Shown: positions 47,896 through 56,957, counted from the first letter of the stretch. The stretch: DNA of 64,000 bases from Streptomyces venezuelae (GCF_008642315.1 NZ_CP029192.1:930001-994000); one strand, 5' to 3'. The notes: generated from the sequence alone by a model not told the origin. Numbers and translations are program-made.

Positions 47896-48185
47896 CGACG
47901 CTGCCGGCCTGACGTTCCGCACCGTCCACTCTCGTCGGCGGCCGGGTCACGTGTGCGCGGTGCGGAGGGGGTGGAGCAGGCCGCACCCATGTGCCGTATC
48001 CACAGGCAGCGGACCTCCGCACCGCCTGAGAGCCTGTCTTTGCACCCCCGCCTGCGCCCCGACGCCCGGCACGCACGATCCGCGGACGCGCGGGCCCGAC
48101 GGCCGGGCCGAGCTGAGACCATCGAAGGCATGGCCCATACACGTTTCCCCATAGCCGTCTCCGCCGACCGCGCCCCCGAGGCCCG

Positions 48186-49325
48186 GTGAGCGCGCCCGCC
48201 GTCTTTCCCGGCGGCAGCGAACTGTTCCGGCTCAGTGCCGGAGTGGCGCACCTCAACCACGGGTCCTTCGGCGCCGTGCCCGTTCCCGTGGCCCGGGTTC
48301 ACCGGAGTATCGCGGAGGAGGCGGCCGTCGATCCGGACCGCTTCTTCCTCGGCGTTCCCGACCGGCTCGCCGAGGCCCGGGGCCGGATCGCGGCGCGCCT
48401 CGGCGCCGACCCCGAGGGCGCCGCCCTCGTCACCAACGCCACCGAGGCCGCGGGGCTCGCCCTCGACGCCCTGCGGCTTGCGCCCGACGACGAAGTGCTG
48501 GTCACCGACCATGGTTACGGCACGGTCGTCGCGGCCGCGGCGCGCCGGGCCCGCGTCGTCACCGTTCCCCTCGGGCCGGACCTGCCGGACGAGGAAGCCG
48601 TGCGCAAGGCCGTGCTCGCCGGCCTCACCCCGCGTACCCGCGTCGCCCTCCTCGACCACATCAGCTCGCCCACCGCCCGGTTCATCGCCACGCCCGCGCT
48701 CCTCGCCGACCTGGCCGAGCGCGGGGTGACGACCGTGGTGGACGGCGCCCACGCCCCCGGCATGCTCGCCGACCCGCTGGCCGGGGCGCCCGACTTCTGG
48801 TTCGGGAACCTGCACAAGTGGGGGTACGCGCCGCCGGGCAGCGCGGTGCTCGCGGTGGCCACCGCACACCGCGAGCGGGTGCCCGCACCCGTGCCCTCCT
48901 GGGAGGACGACCGCGGCTTCCCCCGCTCCGTCGAGTACCGGGCCACCGCCGACTACACGGGCCTGCTCGCGGCGCCCGAGGGCCTCGACCTCATCGAATC
49001 GCTCGGCGCGGACCGCGTCCGCGCCCACAACAGCGCCCTCGCGGCGTACGGCGCCGAACTCCTCGCCGGTCTTCCGGGACTCACGCCGCTCCCCGCCGAC
49101 GAGCGGCTGGCCATGCGGGCTCTGCGGCTGCCGCGAGGCCTCGCCCGCACCCCGGCGGAGGCGGCGTCCCTGCGCGAGGAGATCGCCGCCCGCCTGGGCT
49201 TCCGCGTCCTGATCTGGGCGTGGCCGGGCGGCGGTGGCATCCGTGTCTGCGGGCAGATCTACAACACACCGGGCGAGTACGAGCGTCTCGCGACGGCGCT
49301 GCGGCCGCTGCTGGACGGCCGCTGA
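48186..49325 (+). CDS. Class V aminotransferase (PLP-dependent, isopenicillin N epimerase-like)
   Basis: A 379-residue fold-type I PLP enzyme. Features are HLNHGSFGAVP near the N-terminus, the TNATEAAGLALDALRL cofactor phosphate loop, VDGAHAPGML (PLP ring Asp) and the Schiff-base lysine at about 211 in FGNLHKWGYAPPG. The last part, IRVCGQIYNTPGEYERLATA, is typical of class V C-terminal ends. It resembles isopenicillin N epimerases and cysteine desulfurase-like proteins; the reaction is unassigned. The GTG start is preceded by GAGGCCCG. Confidence 0.85.
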   Translation: MSAPAVFPGGSELFRLSAGVAHLNHGSFGAVPVPVARVHRSIAEEAAVDPDRFFLGVPDRLAEARGRIAARLGADPEGAALVTNATEAAGLALDALRLAPDDEVLVTDHGYGTVVAAAARRARVVTVPLGPDLPDEEAVRKAVLAGLTPRTRVALLDHISSPTARFIATPALLADLAERGVTTVVDGAHAPGMLADPLAGAPDFWFGNLHKWGYAPPGSAVLAVATAHRERVPAPVPSWEDDRGFPRSVEYRATADYTGLLAAPEGLDLIESLGADRVRAHNSALAAYGAELLAGLPGLTPLPADERLAMRALRLPRGLARTPAEAASLREEIAARLGFRVLIWAWPGGGGIRVCGQIYNTPGEYERLATALRPLLDGR

Positions 49326-49352
49326 GCGGTTGCCGTCACCGGCGGGGGCGGA

Positions 49353-49904
49353 TCAGCGGCGCCCACCGAACTCCCAGTCGTGGACCTCGATGTCGGCGTA
49401 CCGGTCCGGGGACAGCACGGCGCGTGCCGTCTCCGGGTCCGGGGCCCGGAGCAGCACCGCCGTGCCGAGCCAGGCGGCGCCGTCGTCGGAGAGCAGGGGC
49501 CCGAACGCGATGAGCTCGTCGCGGTCGTCGGGCAGTGCGGGGAGGTCGGCGGGGCGGTCCGGGCCCAGGCCGAGGACGAGGTGGCGGTCGCTTCCGGTGC
49601 GGCCGCCGGGGAAGTCCCACATGGTGCGGCCCAGCATGTTGCGCCACCGGCGGAGGAGGACATCCCGGTACACCCCTGCCTGGTGGTTGGGCTCGTCGTG
49701 AGCGAACGCCCGGGCGGCGGCGGGGTCCGGCAGGTCGACGATGTGCACGCTGCCGGAGGGCGTCTCGCCGTCGTCGGCGAAGGTCGGGCCGCGGGCGATC
49801 AGCCCGGCGGTGTACCGGTCCATGTACGACCAGTGCTCCTCCCCCAGCTCCTCGCGCAACGGCAGCGAGCCCGGCCGGTCGCGGTGGTAACAGAAGAACT
49901 CCAT
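49353..49904 (-). CDS. YCII-related domain protein (two YCII-like halves)
   Basis: A 183-residue protein with two YCII-like halves. The first shows HRDRPGSLPLREELGEEHWS, TPSGSVHIVDLPDPAAARAF and EPNHQAGVYRDV; the second ALPDDRDELIAFGPLLSDDG, VLLRAPDPETARAVL and ADIEVHDWEFGGR. Stand-alone YCII proteins dimerise; here a fusion may mimic the dimer. Function is unknown. ATG 49904 has GAGGAGG seven bases upstream. It follows the GNAT gene by 12 bases in a short operon. Confidence 0.8.
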   Translation of the reverse strand: MEFFCYHRDRPGSLPLREELGEEHWSYMDRYTAGLIARGPTFADDGETPSGSVHIVDLPDPAAARAFAHDEPNHQAGVYRDVLLRRWRNMLGRTMWDFPGGRTGSDRHLVLGLGPDRPADLPALPDDRDELIAFGPLLSDDGAAWLGTAVLLRAPDPETARAVLSPDRYADIEVHDWEFGGRR

Positions 49905-49916
49905 GCCGGTGCCTCC

Positions 49917-50573
49917 TCAGAGCCTGTCTCGGCCCGCGTCGGGCGACTTGAGGACGACACCGGTGAGCGGCGCCCTGACGGACCAGCCGAGCGACTCGTA
50001 CAGGCCGCGGCCCTCGACCGTCGCGCCGAGCACCCCGCTCCGTGCGCCCGTCGCGACCGCCGCGTTCGCCAGGGCGTTCATGACGGTGCGTCCGAGGCCC
50101 TTGCGCCGGTGTGCCGTCGCGGTCTCTATCTGGTCGAAGACGACGGACTCGGCGCCGGAGGGTCCCGCGGCCTGGCCGTGGGCGGCGAAGGAGCCGTCCG
50201 CGGCGAGGACCAGGGCACGGGTCACGCCGCCCCGGCTCCAGGTGCGCAGCCGGTAGCCGGTCGGAAGGTCCGTCGTGGACGTGCGCAGGGTCGTCGACAT
50301 CAGGAAGCAGGGGTCGTCGAAGGCCCACTCCGGTGTGAGCCAGGGGGCGATGGCCTCCGGGGCGGCGAACACTTTCAGCCAGGTACCGGGTGCCGTCGTC
50401 TTCTCCACGACCCTGCGGACGACGGCCTCGCCCGTGCTGGTCAGTACGTGCCGGGTCACCTGGTGGGGCAGGCCGACGTCGACCGTGTATCCCCACGGCT
50501 GCTCCACCGCGGGTGCGGCCCCGCGCGAGACGACCCACCCGTCGACCCAGGCCCGCACTGTCGCCGTATCCAC
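49917..50573 (-). CDS. GNAT-family N-acetyltransferase
   Basis: A 218-residue GNAT enzyme with the acetyl-CoA loop (HRRKGLGRTVMNALANAAVA) near residue 155, preceded by GGVTRALVLAADGSFAAHGQ and followed by LGATVEGRGLYESLGWSV. The N-terminal 90 residues (GLPHQVTRHVLTSTGEAVVR, PEAIAPWLTPEWAFD) are a subfamily-specific extension. The acceptor is unknown. GTG 50573 has GGAGG six bases upstream. The YCII gene lies 12 bases after it and is likely co-transcribed. Confidence 0.82.
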   Translation of the reverse strand: MDTATVRAWVDGWVVSRGAAPAVEQPWGYTVDVGLPHQVTRHVLTSTGEAVVRRVVEKTTAPGTWLKVFAAPEAIAPWLTPEWAFDDPCFLMSTTLRTSTTDLPTGYRLRTWSRGGVTRALVLAADGSFAAHGQAAGPSGAESVVFDQIETATAHRRKGLGRTVMNALANAAVATGARSGVLGATVEGRGLYESLGWSVRAPLTGVVLKSPDAGRDRL

Positions 50574-50624
50574 GCGACCTCCACACGTAATAGGCGCCGC
50601 CCATCACAGCGCATTACGCGCAGC

Positions 50625-50984
50625 CTACTCGCCCTCCTCGTGCTCCTCGTTCTCGAAGTGCAGCGCGATGGACCGCAGTACATCCGCGGACGTCACGTCC
50701 GTGCGCCCCTCGTCGTGGACTTCGGCGAGCTGGGCGAAGGAGAGGGCGAAGGCGGACGTGATCTGTTCGATCACGGGACCCAGCTCCTGGCCCACCACCG
50801 CCGCCACCTCGATCGGTGTGGCGTCCGCGGGAATCTCGATGGGCGGCAGCATTTCCTCGAGCATGGCGCCCACCGCGCCGCTGTTGTCGATCTCGCCGTC
50901 CGGGTTCTCGCGTGCCTGTCGGCGCATCTCGAGCGCTTCCGTCAGGATGCCGACGACTCGTTGCATGATCTCGCGCTGCTCCAT
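50625..50984 (-). CDS. Hypothetical acidic helical protein
   Basis: A 119-residue, strongly acidic, largely helical cytoplasmic protein (QRVVGILTEALEMRRQARE, ATPIEVAAVVGQELGPVIEQ, EEHEEGE at the C-terminus). No family is recognised. ATG 50984 is the first start, with a weak site upstream. It is separated by 51 bases from the GNAT start and could be the first gene of that short operon. Nothing further can be said of function. Confidence 0.6.
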   Translation of the reverse strand: MEQREIMQRVVGILTEALEMRRQARENPDGEIDNSGAVGAMLEEMLPPIEIPADATPIEVAAVVGQELGPVIEQITSAFALSFAQLAEVHDEGRTDVTSADVLRSIALHFENEEHEEGE

Positions 50985-51455
50985 GCCGGGAAGCCTAGAC
51001 GCTGTGGATCACGGATGGCCGACGCGCGACCACGAATGCCCCCGCGGGTCCTTGGTCATCTGGACCCCGGACGATGGACACGACAAGATATCGTTGCCAA
51101 GCGGAAGCCAACTGGCTGTTTTTAACAGTCAATTGGCTGAAAACGTATGCCGTGGGAAGCCCGCCGCAACCGAGGGAAGCCAGGAAGCAATTGATGAGTA
51201 CGGTGATTCAGGTCGGGCCCCCGATCCGGCCTCGGTCTCGTGGCGCCCACCGGCTTCCGTAGTTGGCCCGAGCCCTGACCCCACCCCCACCCGGCGGCCC
51301 CACGGCGCGGACATCCCCCCGAGCCCGTACCGGCCCCGGCAGTGCGAGGGCAACCGTGACCGGCCGAGCTGGCTCCCGCAGGTCGCGCGCGCCGGCTGGC
51401 GTCCCGGCCCGGCGGCACATGGCCGCCCCACCCCCCTTTACACCTTGAGGACGTG
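50985..51455. other. Regulatory region before conservon
   Basis: No gene is supported in these 471 bases. A local AT-rich island at 51090-51150 holds two AA(C/T)TGGCTG repeats and an inverted repeat (described separately), probably promoter or operator for the conservon. The rest (51200-51455) reads as GC-rich untranslated leader and ends with TTGAGGACGTG before the cvnA start. Confidence 0.55.
51110..51139 (+). promoter_or_regulatory. Twin AA(C/T)TGGCTG repeats with hairpin
   Basis: AACTGGCTG (51110-51118) and AATTGGCTG (51131-51139) are spaced exactly 21 bases apart, two helical turns, and between them CTGTT-TTT-AACAG (51116-51128) forms an inverted repeat. It is the only AT-rich spot before the conservon, so it is a likely operator or promoter. 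Confidence 0.5.
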
Positions 51456-52829
51456 ATGACAGACCTCATACAGGCCACCTCCGTGGTGCCTTCGGTACTG
51501 GCCTTGGCCGCCGGCGGCGCGGCCTGGCGGTTCTGGGACCAGTACCGAGGCGAACGCGCCGAGAACGGCCGCCTCCGCGTACAGGCCGAGGAGATCGCCA
51601 GAAGGCAGCACGCCACCGAGCACGTCCTGGCACAGCTCGCCGGCGGTGTCATCCCCGCGCTGGGCGCCGAGGCGGAACGGCAGGGCACCGGTCACGGTGT
51701 CGACATAGAACTGCCCGAGGCGCTGGTCAACACCGCGCTGGCGCAGCGGCTCACCGAGCTGGCCGACTCGGCGGCGCACACGGTGCGCAAGGTGCAGTAC
51801 GACGCGCAGACCAGCACGAGCTCCCAGATCGCCGACGCGCGGGAAAGCGCGCGGAGCGAGGCGGCCCGTGCCCGTCAGAGCGCCGAGGAGTCCAGCCGGG
51901 CGGCCGTGCGTGCCGTCTCCTCCGCGATGGTGGGCATGGCCTCGAAGCTCAGCCAGCGGGTGAGCCAGGGCGTGCGGCGGCACGAGGGCGACGAGGCGTA
52001 CGAGACGCTCGTCGGCATCGACCACCCCACGCAGCAGATGCTGCTCGTCGCCCAGAACTACGTGGTGCTGTCCGGCGGCAAGCTGTCGCGCCGCTGGCCG
52101 GCCACGCCGATGACCGATGTCGTGCGGGCCGCGATGGGCAGCATCGAGGAGTACGAGCGGGTCGAGCACCAGGAGCTCGGCGTGACGGTGACCAGCCGGG
52201 CGGTCGGGCCCGTCGTGCACGCGCTGGCGGTGCTCCTGGACAACGCGGTGCGCTACTCGCCGTCCTCGGCCCGGGTGCACGTCGCCTTCCAGGAGGGGCA
52301 CCACGGGGTGTCGGTCATCGTCGACGACGCCGGCCTGCGCATGAACGAGGAACAGTTGACGTGGGCGAGGGAGATCCTCACGGGTGTCCGGCGCGACGAC
52401 ATCAACCAGCTCGGCGCGCACCCGCAGACCGGTCTGCGGGCGGCCGCCGCCCTCGCGGCTGACTACGGGTTCCGCATCGACCTGGAGGCACCGAACCCCT
52501 TCGGCGGCACGCGTGTCTACATGTTCATCCCCAAGAGCCTGTTGACCACGGCCGCCCCGCCCGCGGCCCGTCCCGCACCCGCCGCCGAGCCGGTTCCCGC
52601 GACGGCCGCGCCGGCGGCCGCGGCCGTCCCCGCGCAGGCGCCCCCGAAGCGCACCACCGCCAGTGGTCTGGCCGTCCGGTCGCGCAGGACACCTGCCGCG
52701 AGCCCGCGTCCCACGTCGTCCGACGGCGGGGCGACGCCGCCCGGGCGCCCCTCCGTCGCCGCAGCCTGGGCGAAGGGGACGCGCAGCGGGCGCACCGAAG
52801 ACCCGACCACCTCCCACGAAGGAGCATGA
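51456..52829 (+). CDS. cvnA: Conservon CvnA: sensor kinase-like ATPase
   Basis: The 457-residue protein starts with a hydrophobic segment (PSVLALAAGGAAWRFW) and a coiled-coil (RAENGRLRVQAEEIARRQHA), then a histidine-kinase-type ATPase domain. That domain has the N-box LAVLLDNAVRYSPSSARVHV and G-region LGAHPQTGLRAAAALA, and a Pro/Ala-rich tail follows. The dimerisation part with a phosphorylatable histidine is atypical, as in conservon sensors. ATG 51456 follows GAGG; GTG 51453 is possible. It heads the cvnABCD operon; its stop overlaps cvnB by ATGA. Confidence 0.88.
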   Translation: MTDLIQATSVVPSVLALAAGGAAWRFWDQYRGERAENGRLRVQAEEIARRQHATEHVLAQLAGGVIPALGAEAERQGTGHGVDIELPEALVNTALAQRLTELADSAAHTVRKVQYDAQTSTSSQIADARESARSEAARARQSAEESSRAAVRAVSSAMVGMASKLSQRVSQGVRRHEGDEAYETLVGIDHPTQQMLLVAQNYVVLSGGKLSRRWPATPMTDVVRAAMGSIEEYERVEHQELGVTVTSRAVGPVVHALAVLLDNAVRYSPSSARVHVAFQEGHHGVSVIVDDAGLRMNEEQLTWAREILTGVRRDDINQLGAHPQTGLRAAAALAADYGFRIDLEAPNPFGGTRVYMFIPKSLLTTAAPPAARPAPAAEPVPATAAPAAAAVPAQAPPKRTTASGLAVRSRRTPAASPRPTSSDGGATPPGRPSVAAAWAKGTRSGRTEDPTTSHEGA

Positions 52830-53248
52830 CCGTGACCACCGGCAACGAACTTGGCTGGCTGCTGGACCGCGCCCTGGGGTCCCTCGAAGGCGTCCGGCAC
52901 GCGGTGCTGATGAGCTCCGACGGTCTGCTGCACTCCCGGACGGCCGGGATCGGACAGGACGAGGCGGAGAAGTTCGCCGCCATCACCGCGGCCGTCCGTG
53001 CCGCCGCGCTCGCCTACGACGAGGAGACCGGGGGCGGCGGCACCCGGCAGGCGCTGATCGAGCTCACCAACCACGTGGGCCTGATCACCCAGGCGGGCGG
53101 CAACACGATGCTGTCGGTGCAGACCAGCGGTCCCGACGCCGACATCGGCCTGATCACCCATCACATGCTGGAGCTGGCCCAGCGGGTGGGCCACGAGATG
53201 AAGGTCGCGCCCCGGCAGCCTTCCGAGCTCGGCCTGCCGACGACGTGA
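52826..53248 (+). CDS. cvnB: Conservon CvnB: roadblock/LC7 protein
   Basis: A 140-residue roadblock/LC7-fold protein (LGWLLDRALGSLEGVRHAVL, MSSDGLLHSRTAGIGQDEAE, LGLPTT at the C-terminus). In conservons CvnB partners the sensor and the CvnD GTPase in an MglB-like regulatory role. Start ATG 52826 overlaps the cvnA stop and its own stop overlaps the cvnC GTG, so translation is coupled throughout. Confidence 0.92.
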   Translation: MTVTTGNELGWLLDRALGSLEGVRHAVLMSSDGLLHSRTAGIGQDEAEKFAAITAAVRAAALAYDEETGGGGTRQALIELTNHVGLITQAGGNTMLSVQTSGPDADIGLITHHMLELAQRVGHEMKVAPRQPSELGLPTT

Positions 53249-53601
53249 GCGGGCCGCGGCGGGACCCGGACCTGGTCAGGCCCTACGTCCGTACCGACGG
53301 ACGGGTCCGCGCCGATCCGGAGGTGCGCCTGGAGACCGTGGTGCTCGCCGCGAGCGGCTCGGCCGAGGGCCTGGGCGCGGACGCCCGGCGGGTGATGGGC
53401 CTCTTCGACCGGTCCATGGGCGGCGGCCTCGCGGTCGCGGACATCGCGGCCGCCCTGGAGTTCCCTCCCTCCACGGTCCGCATCCTCGTCTCCTCCCTCA
53501 TCGACGAGGGCCTGTTGACCCGCCCTGTCGCCGCGGGTGAAGACCAACCACAAACCGATCTGCTCCAGGAGGTACTGCGTGGTCTCCGCGCCCTCGTCTG
53601 A
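53245..53601 (+). CDS. cvnC: Conservon CvnC: DUF742 protein
   Basis: A 118-residue DUF742 protein with the winged-helix-like core GLFDRSMGGGLAVADIAAAL and EFPPSTVRILVSSLIDEGLL. In conservons it joins the membrane-proximal complex with CvnA, CvnB and the GTPase. The GTG at 53245 overlaps the cvnB stop (GTGA), and the 3' end overlaps the cvnD coding start by 23 bases. Confidence 0.9.
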   Translation: MSGPRRDPDLVRPYVRTDGRVRADPEVRLETVVLAASGSAEGLGADARRVMGLFDRSMGGGLAVADIAAALEFPPSTVRILVSSLIDEGLLTRPVAAGEDQPQTDLLQEVLRGLRALV

Positions 53602-54190
53602 CGGCCTCATCTATGTGCCACCCGGCGTGACCCGGTCCGCGAAGATCGTGATCTCCGGGAGCTTCGCCGTCGGCAAGACGACGTTCGTGGGCAGCGTCTC
53701 CCAGATCCCGCCGCTGCGCATGGAGGAGCGGATCACCCAGGCCAGCGAAGGGGTGGACGATCTGGCGCGCACCCCGCGCAAGACGACCACGACGGTCGGC
53801 ATGGACTTCGGGCGGCTGCACCTCAGCGACGCCCTGGTCCTCTATCTGTTCGGCACGCCAGGCCAGGGCCGCTTCCGCCCCATGTGGGCGGGGCTGACCG
53901 AGGGCGCGCTGGGCGCGCTGGTCCTGGTCGACACCCGCAATCTGGAGGCCTCCTTCGAGATCCTCGCCCTGCACGAGGAGCAGGGCACTCCGTACGCGGT
54001 GGCGATCAACCTGTTCGAGGGGGCGCCGCGCTACGACCTGGACGAGATCCGTCAGGCCCTCGACCTGGACCCGCACACGCCCTTGACGACGTGTGACGCC
54101 CGGGACGGCACGTCCAGCGTCCTGGCCCTGATCACCCTCTGCGAGTACCTGACCGAGTTGCACGCACCCGTTTTGGAGCCCCGCCCGTGA
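53579..54190 (+). CDS. cvnD: Conservon CvnD: small GTPase-like protein
   Basis: A 203-residue Ras-superfamily-like (MglA-related) GTPase: P-loop GSFAVGKTTFVG near residue 29 and the switch/G3 region LYLFGTPGQGRFRPMW. The usual NKxD is replaced by AINLFEGA, as in conservon GTPases. It probably cycles GTP under control of CvnB. GTG 53579 has GGAGG six bases upstream; overlaps upstream cvnC and, by GTGA, the P450 gene after it. Confidence 0.9.
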   Translation: MVSAPSSDGLIYVPPGVTRSAKIVISGSFAVGKTTFVGSVSQIPPLRMEERITQASEGVDDLARTPRKTTTTVGMDFGRLHLSDALVLYLFGTPGQGRFRPMWAGLTEGALGALVLVDTRNLEASFEILALHEEQGTPYAVAINLFEGAPRYDLDEIRQALDLDPHTPLTTCDARDGTSSVLALITLCEYLTELHAPVLEPRP

Positions 54191-55395
54191 CCACCCCGAC
54201 CACGATCGATGTGGCGCCCGAGCGCCGGATCGCCCTGCACGAGGCCGAGTTCGCGGCCGACCCGCACGCCGCGTACGCGCGGATGCGGGCCGAGTTCGGG
54301 CCGTTCGTGCCGGTGGACCTCGTCCCCGGCGTCCCCGCGACCCTCGTCATCGGCTACGCGCAGGCCCGCCGGATCCTCAACGATCCCCTGCGGTTCCCGG
54401 CCGATCCGCGGATGTGGGAGCAGTCCGTCCCCGAGACCTGCCCGGTCCGCCCGATGATGGAGCACCGTCCCAACGCGCTGCGTTCGTCGGGCCCCGCGCA
54501 CACCCGCTACCGGTCGGCGAACAGTGCCGCGATCAACGCGGTCGACCAGCATGAGCTGCGTACCGTGGTAGAGCAGGTCGCCGACGCGACGATCGCGGAG
54601 TTCCGGGACGCCGAGGGCGCGGACCTGCTGACCCAGTACGCGTGGCCCATCGCCTTCCGCGTCCTGAGCGCCCTGCTCGGCTGCCCGGACGAGATGGGCC
54701 GCCGCATCGCCGACGGCATGGCGAAGATCTTCGAGGGGGTGGACGCCGCGAGCGGCAACCAGATCCTCTCCCAGGCGGTCGCCGACCTGGTGGCGCTGCG
54801 CCACCGGCAGCCCGGTGACGACATCACGTCGCGGCTCCTCGCGCACGAGGCGGCGCTCGACGACATCGAGATGGCCCACCAGCTCGTCACGTTGTACGGC
54901 GCCGGGATCGAGCCCCTGACCAACCTGATCGCCAACACCGTCCTGAAGGTCCTCACGGACGACCAGTTCTCCGGCGACCTGCACGCGGGCGGCTCCTCCG
55001 TCCGCGAGGCGCTCGACACGGTGCTCTACACCGACCCGCCGCTGGCGAACTACTGCATCAGCTATCCGCCGCACCCCGTCGACGTCGACGGGTTCCTGCT
55101 GCCCGCGCACCAGCCGGTCGTCATCTCGATGGCCGCCTGCAACAACGATCCCGCTCTCGGGGACCAGCGCACCGCCAGCAACCGCGCGCACCTGTCCTGG
55201 AGCACCGGGCCGCACGCCTGCCCGGCGCGCCCGCACGCCTACCTCATCGCCGAGACGGCCATCACGCACCTGCTCGACGCGCTGCCCGAGATGGACCTGG
55301 CCACCGCCCCCGAGAACCTGGTCCGGCGCCCCGGACCCTTCCACCGGGCGCTGGCCGCGCTCCCCGTCACGTTCCCCACCGCCTCATCCGTCTGA
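54187..55395 (+). CDS. cvnE: Conservon CvnE: CYP157-like cytochrome P450 lacking ExxR
   Basis: The 402-residue protein has the P450 frame (HEAEFAADPHAAYARMRAEF, QPGDDITSRLLAHEAALDDI) and the heme-ligand region WSTGPHACPARPHAYLIAE with Cys at about 345. In the K-helix ExxR, usually required in P450s, is EALD, and the I-helix reads YGAGIEPLTN. Loss of ExxR is known in the CYP157 family of S. coelicolor. It may be catalytic with unusual heme environment or structural. GTG 54187 overlaps the cvnD stop. Confidence 0.87.
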   Translation: MTTPTTIDVAPERRIALHEAEFAADPHAAYARMRAEFGPFVPVDLVPGVPATLVIGYAQARRILNDPLRFPADPRMWEQSVPETCPVRPMMEHRPNALRSSGPAHTRYRSANSAAINAVDQHELRTVVEQVADATIAEFRDAEGADLLTQYAWPIAFRVLSALLGCPDEMGRRIADGMAKIFEGVDAASGNQILSQAVADLVALRHRQPGDDITSRLLAHEAALDDIEMAHQLVTLYGAGIEPLTNLIANTVLKVLTDDQFSGDLHAGGSSVREALDTVLYTDPPLANYCISYPPHPVDVDGFLLPAHQPVVISMAACNNDPALGDQRTASNRAHLSWSTGPHACPARPHAYLIAETAITHLLDALPEMDLATAPENLVRRPGPFHRALAALPVTFPTASSV

Positions 55396-55408
55396 AGGGA
55401 CCACCACC

Positions 55409-56644
55409 ATGGCCGTGCCCACGCAGCCGATCGTCCTCGACCCCACCGGAGCCCGCGCCCACGACGAGCACCGCACGTTGCGGGCGCACGGCCAGGCGGT
55501 CCGTGTCGACATCCTGGGCGTGACCGCCTGGTCCGTCGCCGACCCCACGCTCCTCAAGGAGCTGCTCACCAGTCCGAGCGTCTCCAAGGACGCCCGCGCG
55601 CACTGGCCCGAGTACAACGACACGATCCAACGGTGGCCGCTCGCCCTGTGGGTGGCGGTGGAGAACATGTTCACCGCCTACGGAGCCGACCACCGTCGTC
55701 TGCGGCGCATGGTCGCGCCCGCCTTCAGCGCCCGCCGCATCACCGCGTTGAAGGAGAACATAGACACGGTCGTCACCGGCATCCTCGACCGTCTCGACGC
55801 GCTGCCGCCCGGTGAGACCGTCGACCTGCGCGAGGAGCTCGCGTACCCGCTGCCCATAGCGGTCATCAGCCGGCTGATGGGCGTACCGGCCGAGCAGCAG
55901 GACGCCTTCCGCCGGGTCGTCGACGGCGTCTTCGACACCACGCTGACCGCCGAGCAGTCCGAGGCCAACACCAAGGCGCTGTACGAGGCCCTGCACCTGC
56001 TCATCGCCGCCAAGCGCGCCGAGCCCGGCGACGACATGACCTCCCTGCTGATCACCTCGCGCGACGAGGACGAGGACGGCGGCCTGTCGGAGGACGAGCT
56101 GCGCGACACCCTGCTGCTGATGATCAGTGCCGGGTACGAGACCACGGTCAACGTCATCGACCAGGCGATCACGCAGCTGCTCACCCACCCCGACCAGCTC
56201 GCGCTGCTGCGGTCGGGAGAGGTGGACTGGAGCGACGCCGTCGAGGAGACCCTGCGCTTCGAGCCGGCGGTCCGTCATCTGCCCCTGCGGTTCGCGGTGA
56301 CGGACATATCCCTGTCCGACGGGCAGACCATCGCCAAGGGCGAGGCGATACTCGCGTCCTACGCGGCCGCCAACCGCCACCCCGACTGGCACGGCGAGAG
56401 CGCCGACGACTTCGATGTCACGCGCACCGTCAAGGAGCACCTCGCCTTCGGCCACGGCGTCCACTTCTGCCTGGGCGCACCGCTCGCCCGACTTGAGATC
56501 AGTACGGCCCTGAGCCTGCTCTTCGAGCGTTTTCCCCAGCTCGAACTCGCCATACCCGTGGACGAGTTGAAGCCGCTCGGTTCCCTGCTCAGCAACGGCC
56601 ACCAGTCGCTTCCCGTACGGCTCAAGACCGCGAGCGGTCGGTGA
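55409..56644 (+). CDS. Second conservon P450 (CYP154-like)
   Basis: The 411-residue P450 has all canonical motifs: I-helix ISAGYETTVN, ExxR in AVEETLRFEP (near 279), and heme loop FGHGVHFCLGAPLARLE with Cys at about 354. Length and opening (LDPTGARAHDEHRTLR) fit the CYP154 family, which accompanies CYP157 in conservons. Substrate unknown. ATG 55409 follows AAGGGA 13 bases after cvnE. The 3' end overlaps the convergent membrane gene by 23 bases. Confidence 0.88.
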   Translation: MAVPTQPIVLDPTGARAHDEHRTLRAHGQAVRVDILGVTAWSVADPTLLKELLTSPSVSKDARAHWPEYNDTIQRWPLALWVAVENMFTAYGADHRRLRRMVAPAFSARRITALKENIDTVVTGILDRLDALPPGETVDLREELAYPLPIAVISRLMGVPAEQQDAFRRVVDGVFDTTLTAEQSEANTKALYEALHLLIAAKRAEPGDDMTSLLITSRDEDEDGGLSEDELRDTLLLMISAGYETTVNVIDQAITQLLTHPDQLALLRSGEVDWSDAVEETLRFEPAVRHLPLRFAVTDISLSDGQTIAKGEAILASYAAANRHPDWHGESADDFDVTRTVKEHLAFGHGVHFCLGAPLARLEISTALSLLFERFPQLELAIPVDELKPLGSLLSNGHQSLPVRLKTASGR

Positions 56645-56957
56645 GCCAGGCGGCGAGGGCCACCAGCACGGCCGCTCCGGCCGCATAGACGGGCAGCCAC
56701 AGGGTCGTCGTGGCGGACAGACAGTCGGCGACGGCCTCGTGGCTCCGGACGGTCTGCGCGTCGGCGAGGGCGGCGCCGGCGCGGTCCGCGAGGCCCGCGA
56801 GGTCCGCCTCCGCCCGGATGCGTTCGTACGTTCCGAGGGCGCCGCACCGGTCGCGGGTGCCCGGCATCGGGAACAGCCACGCCCACCGCTGCAGCATGGG
56901 CGCGAGGGCGATGGACAGGCACAGGCCGACGACCACCGCGAGCAGCGTCGCTCCCAC
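56622..56957 (-). CDS. Small two-helix membrane protein (start uncertain)
   Basis: The frame encodes an N-terminal transmembrane helix (ATLLAVVVGLCLSIALAPML), a soluble helical stretch with RIRAEADLAGLADRAGAALA and a C-terminal helix (LPVYAAGAAVLVALAAWL). Protein-like sequence continues upstream (LLTAILAQGSWQWFATYVGA) to about 57010 without a standard start codon, so the true start is unclear; GTG 56957 is a conservative choice. It is convergent with and overlaps the CYP154-like gene. Function unknown. Confidence 0.45.
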   Translation of the reverse strand: MGATLLAVVVGLCLSIALAPMLQRWAWLFPMPGTRDRCGALGTYERIRAEADLAGLADRAGAALADAQTVRSHEAVADCLSATTTLWLPVYAAGAAVLVALAAWLTDRSRS

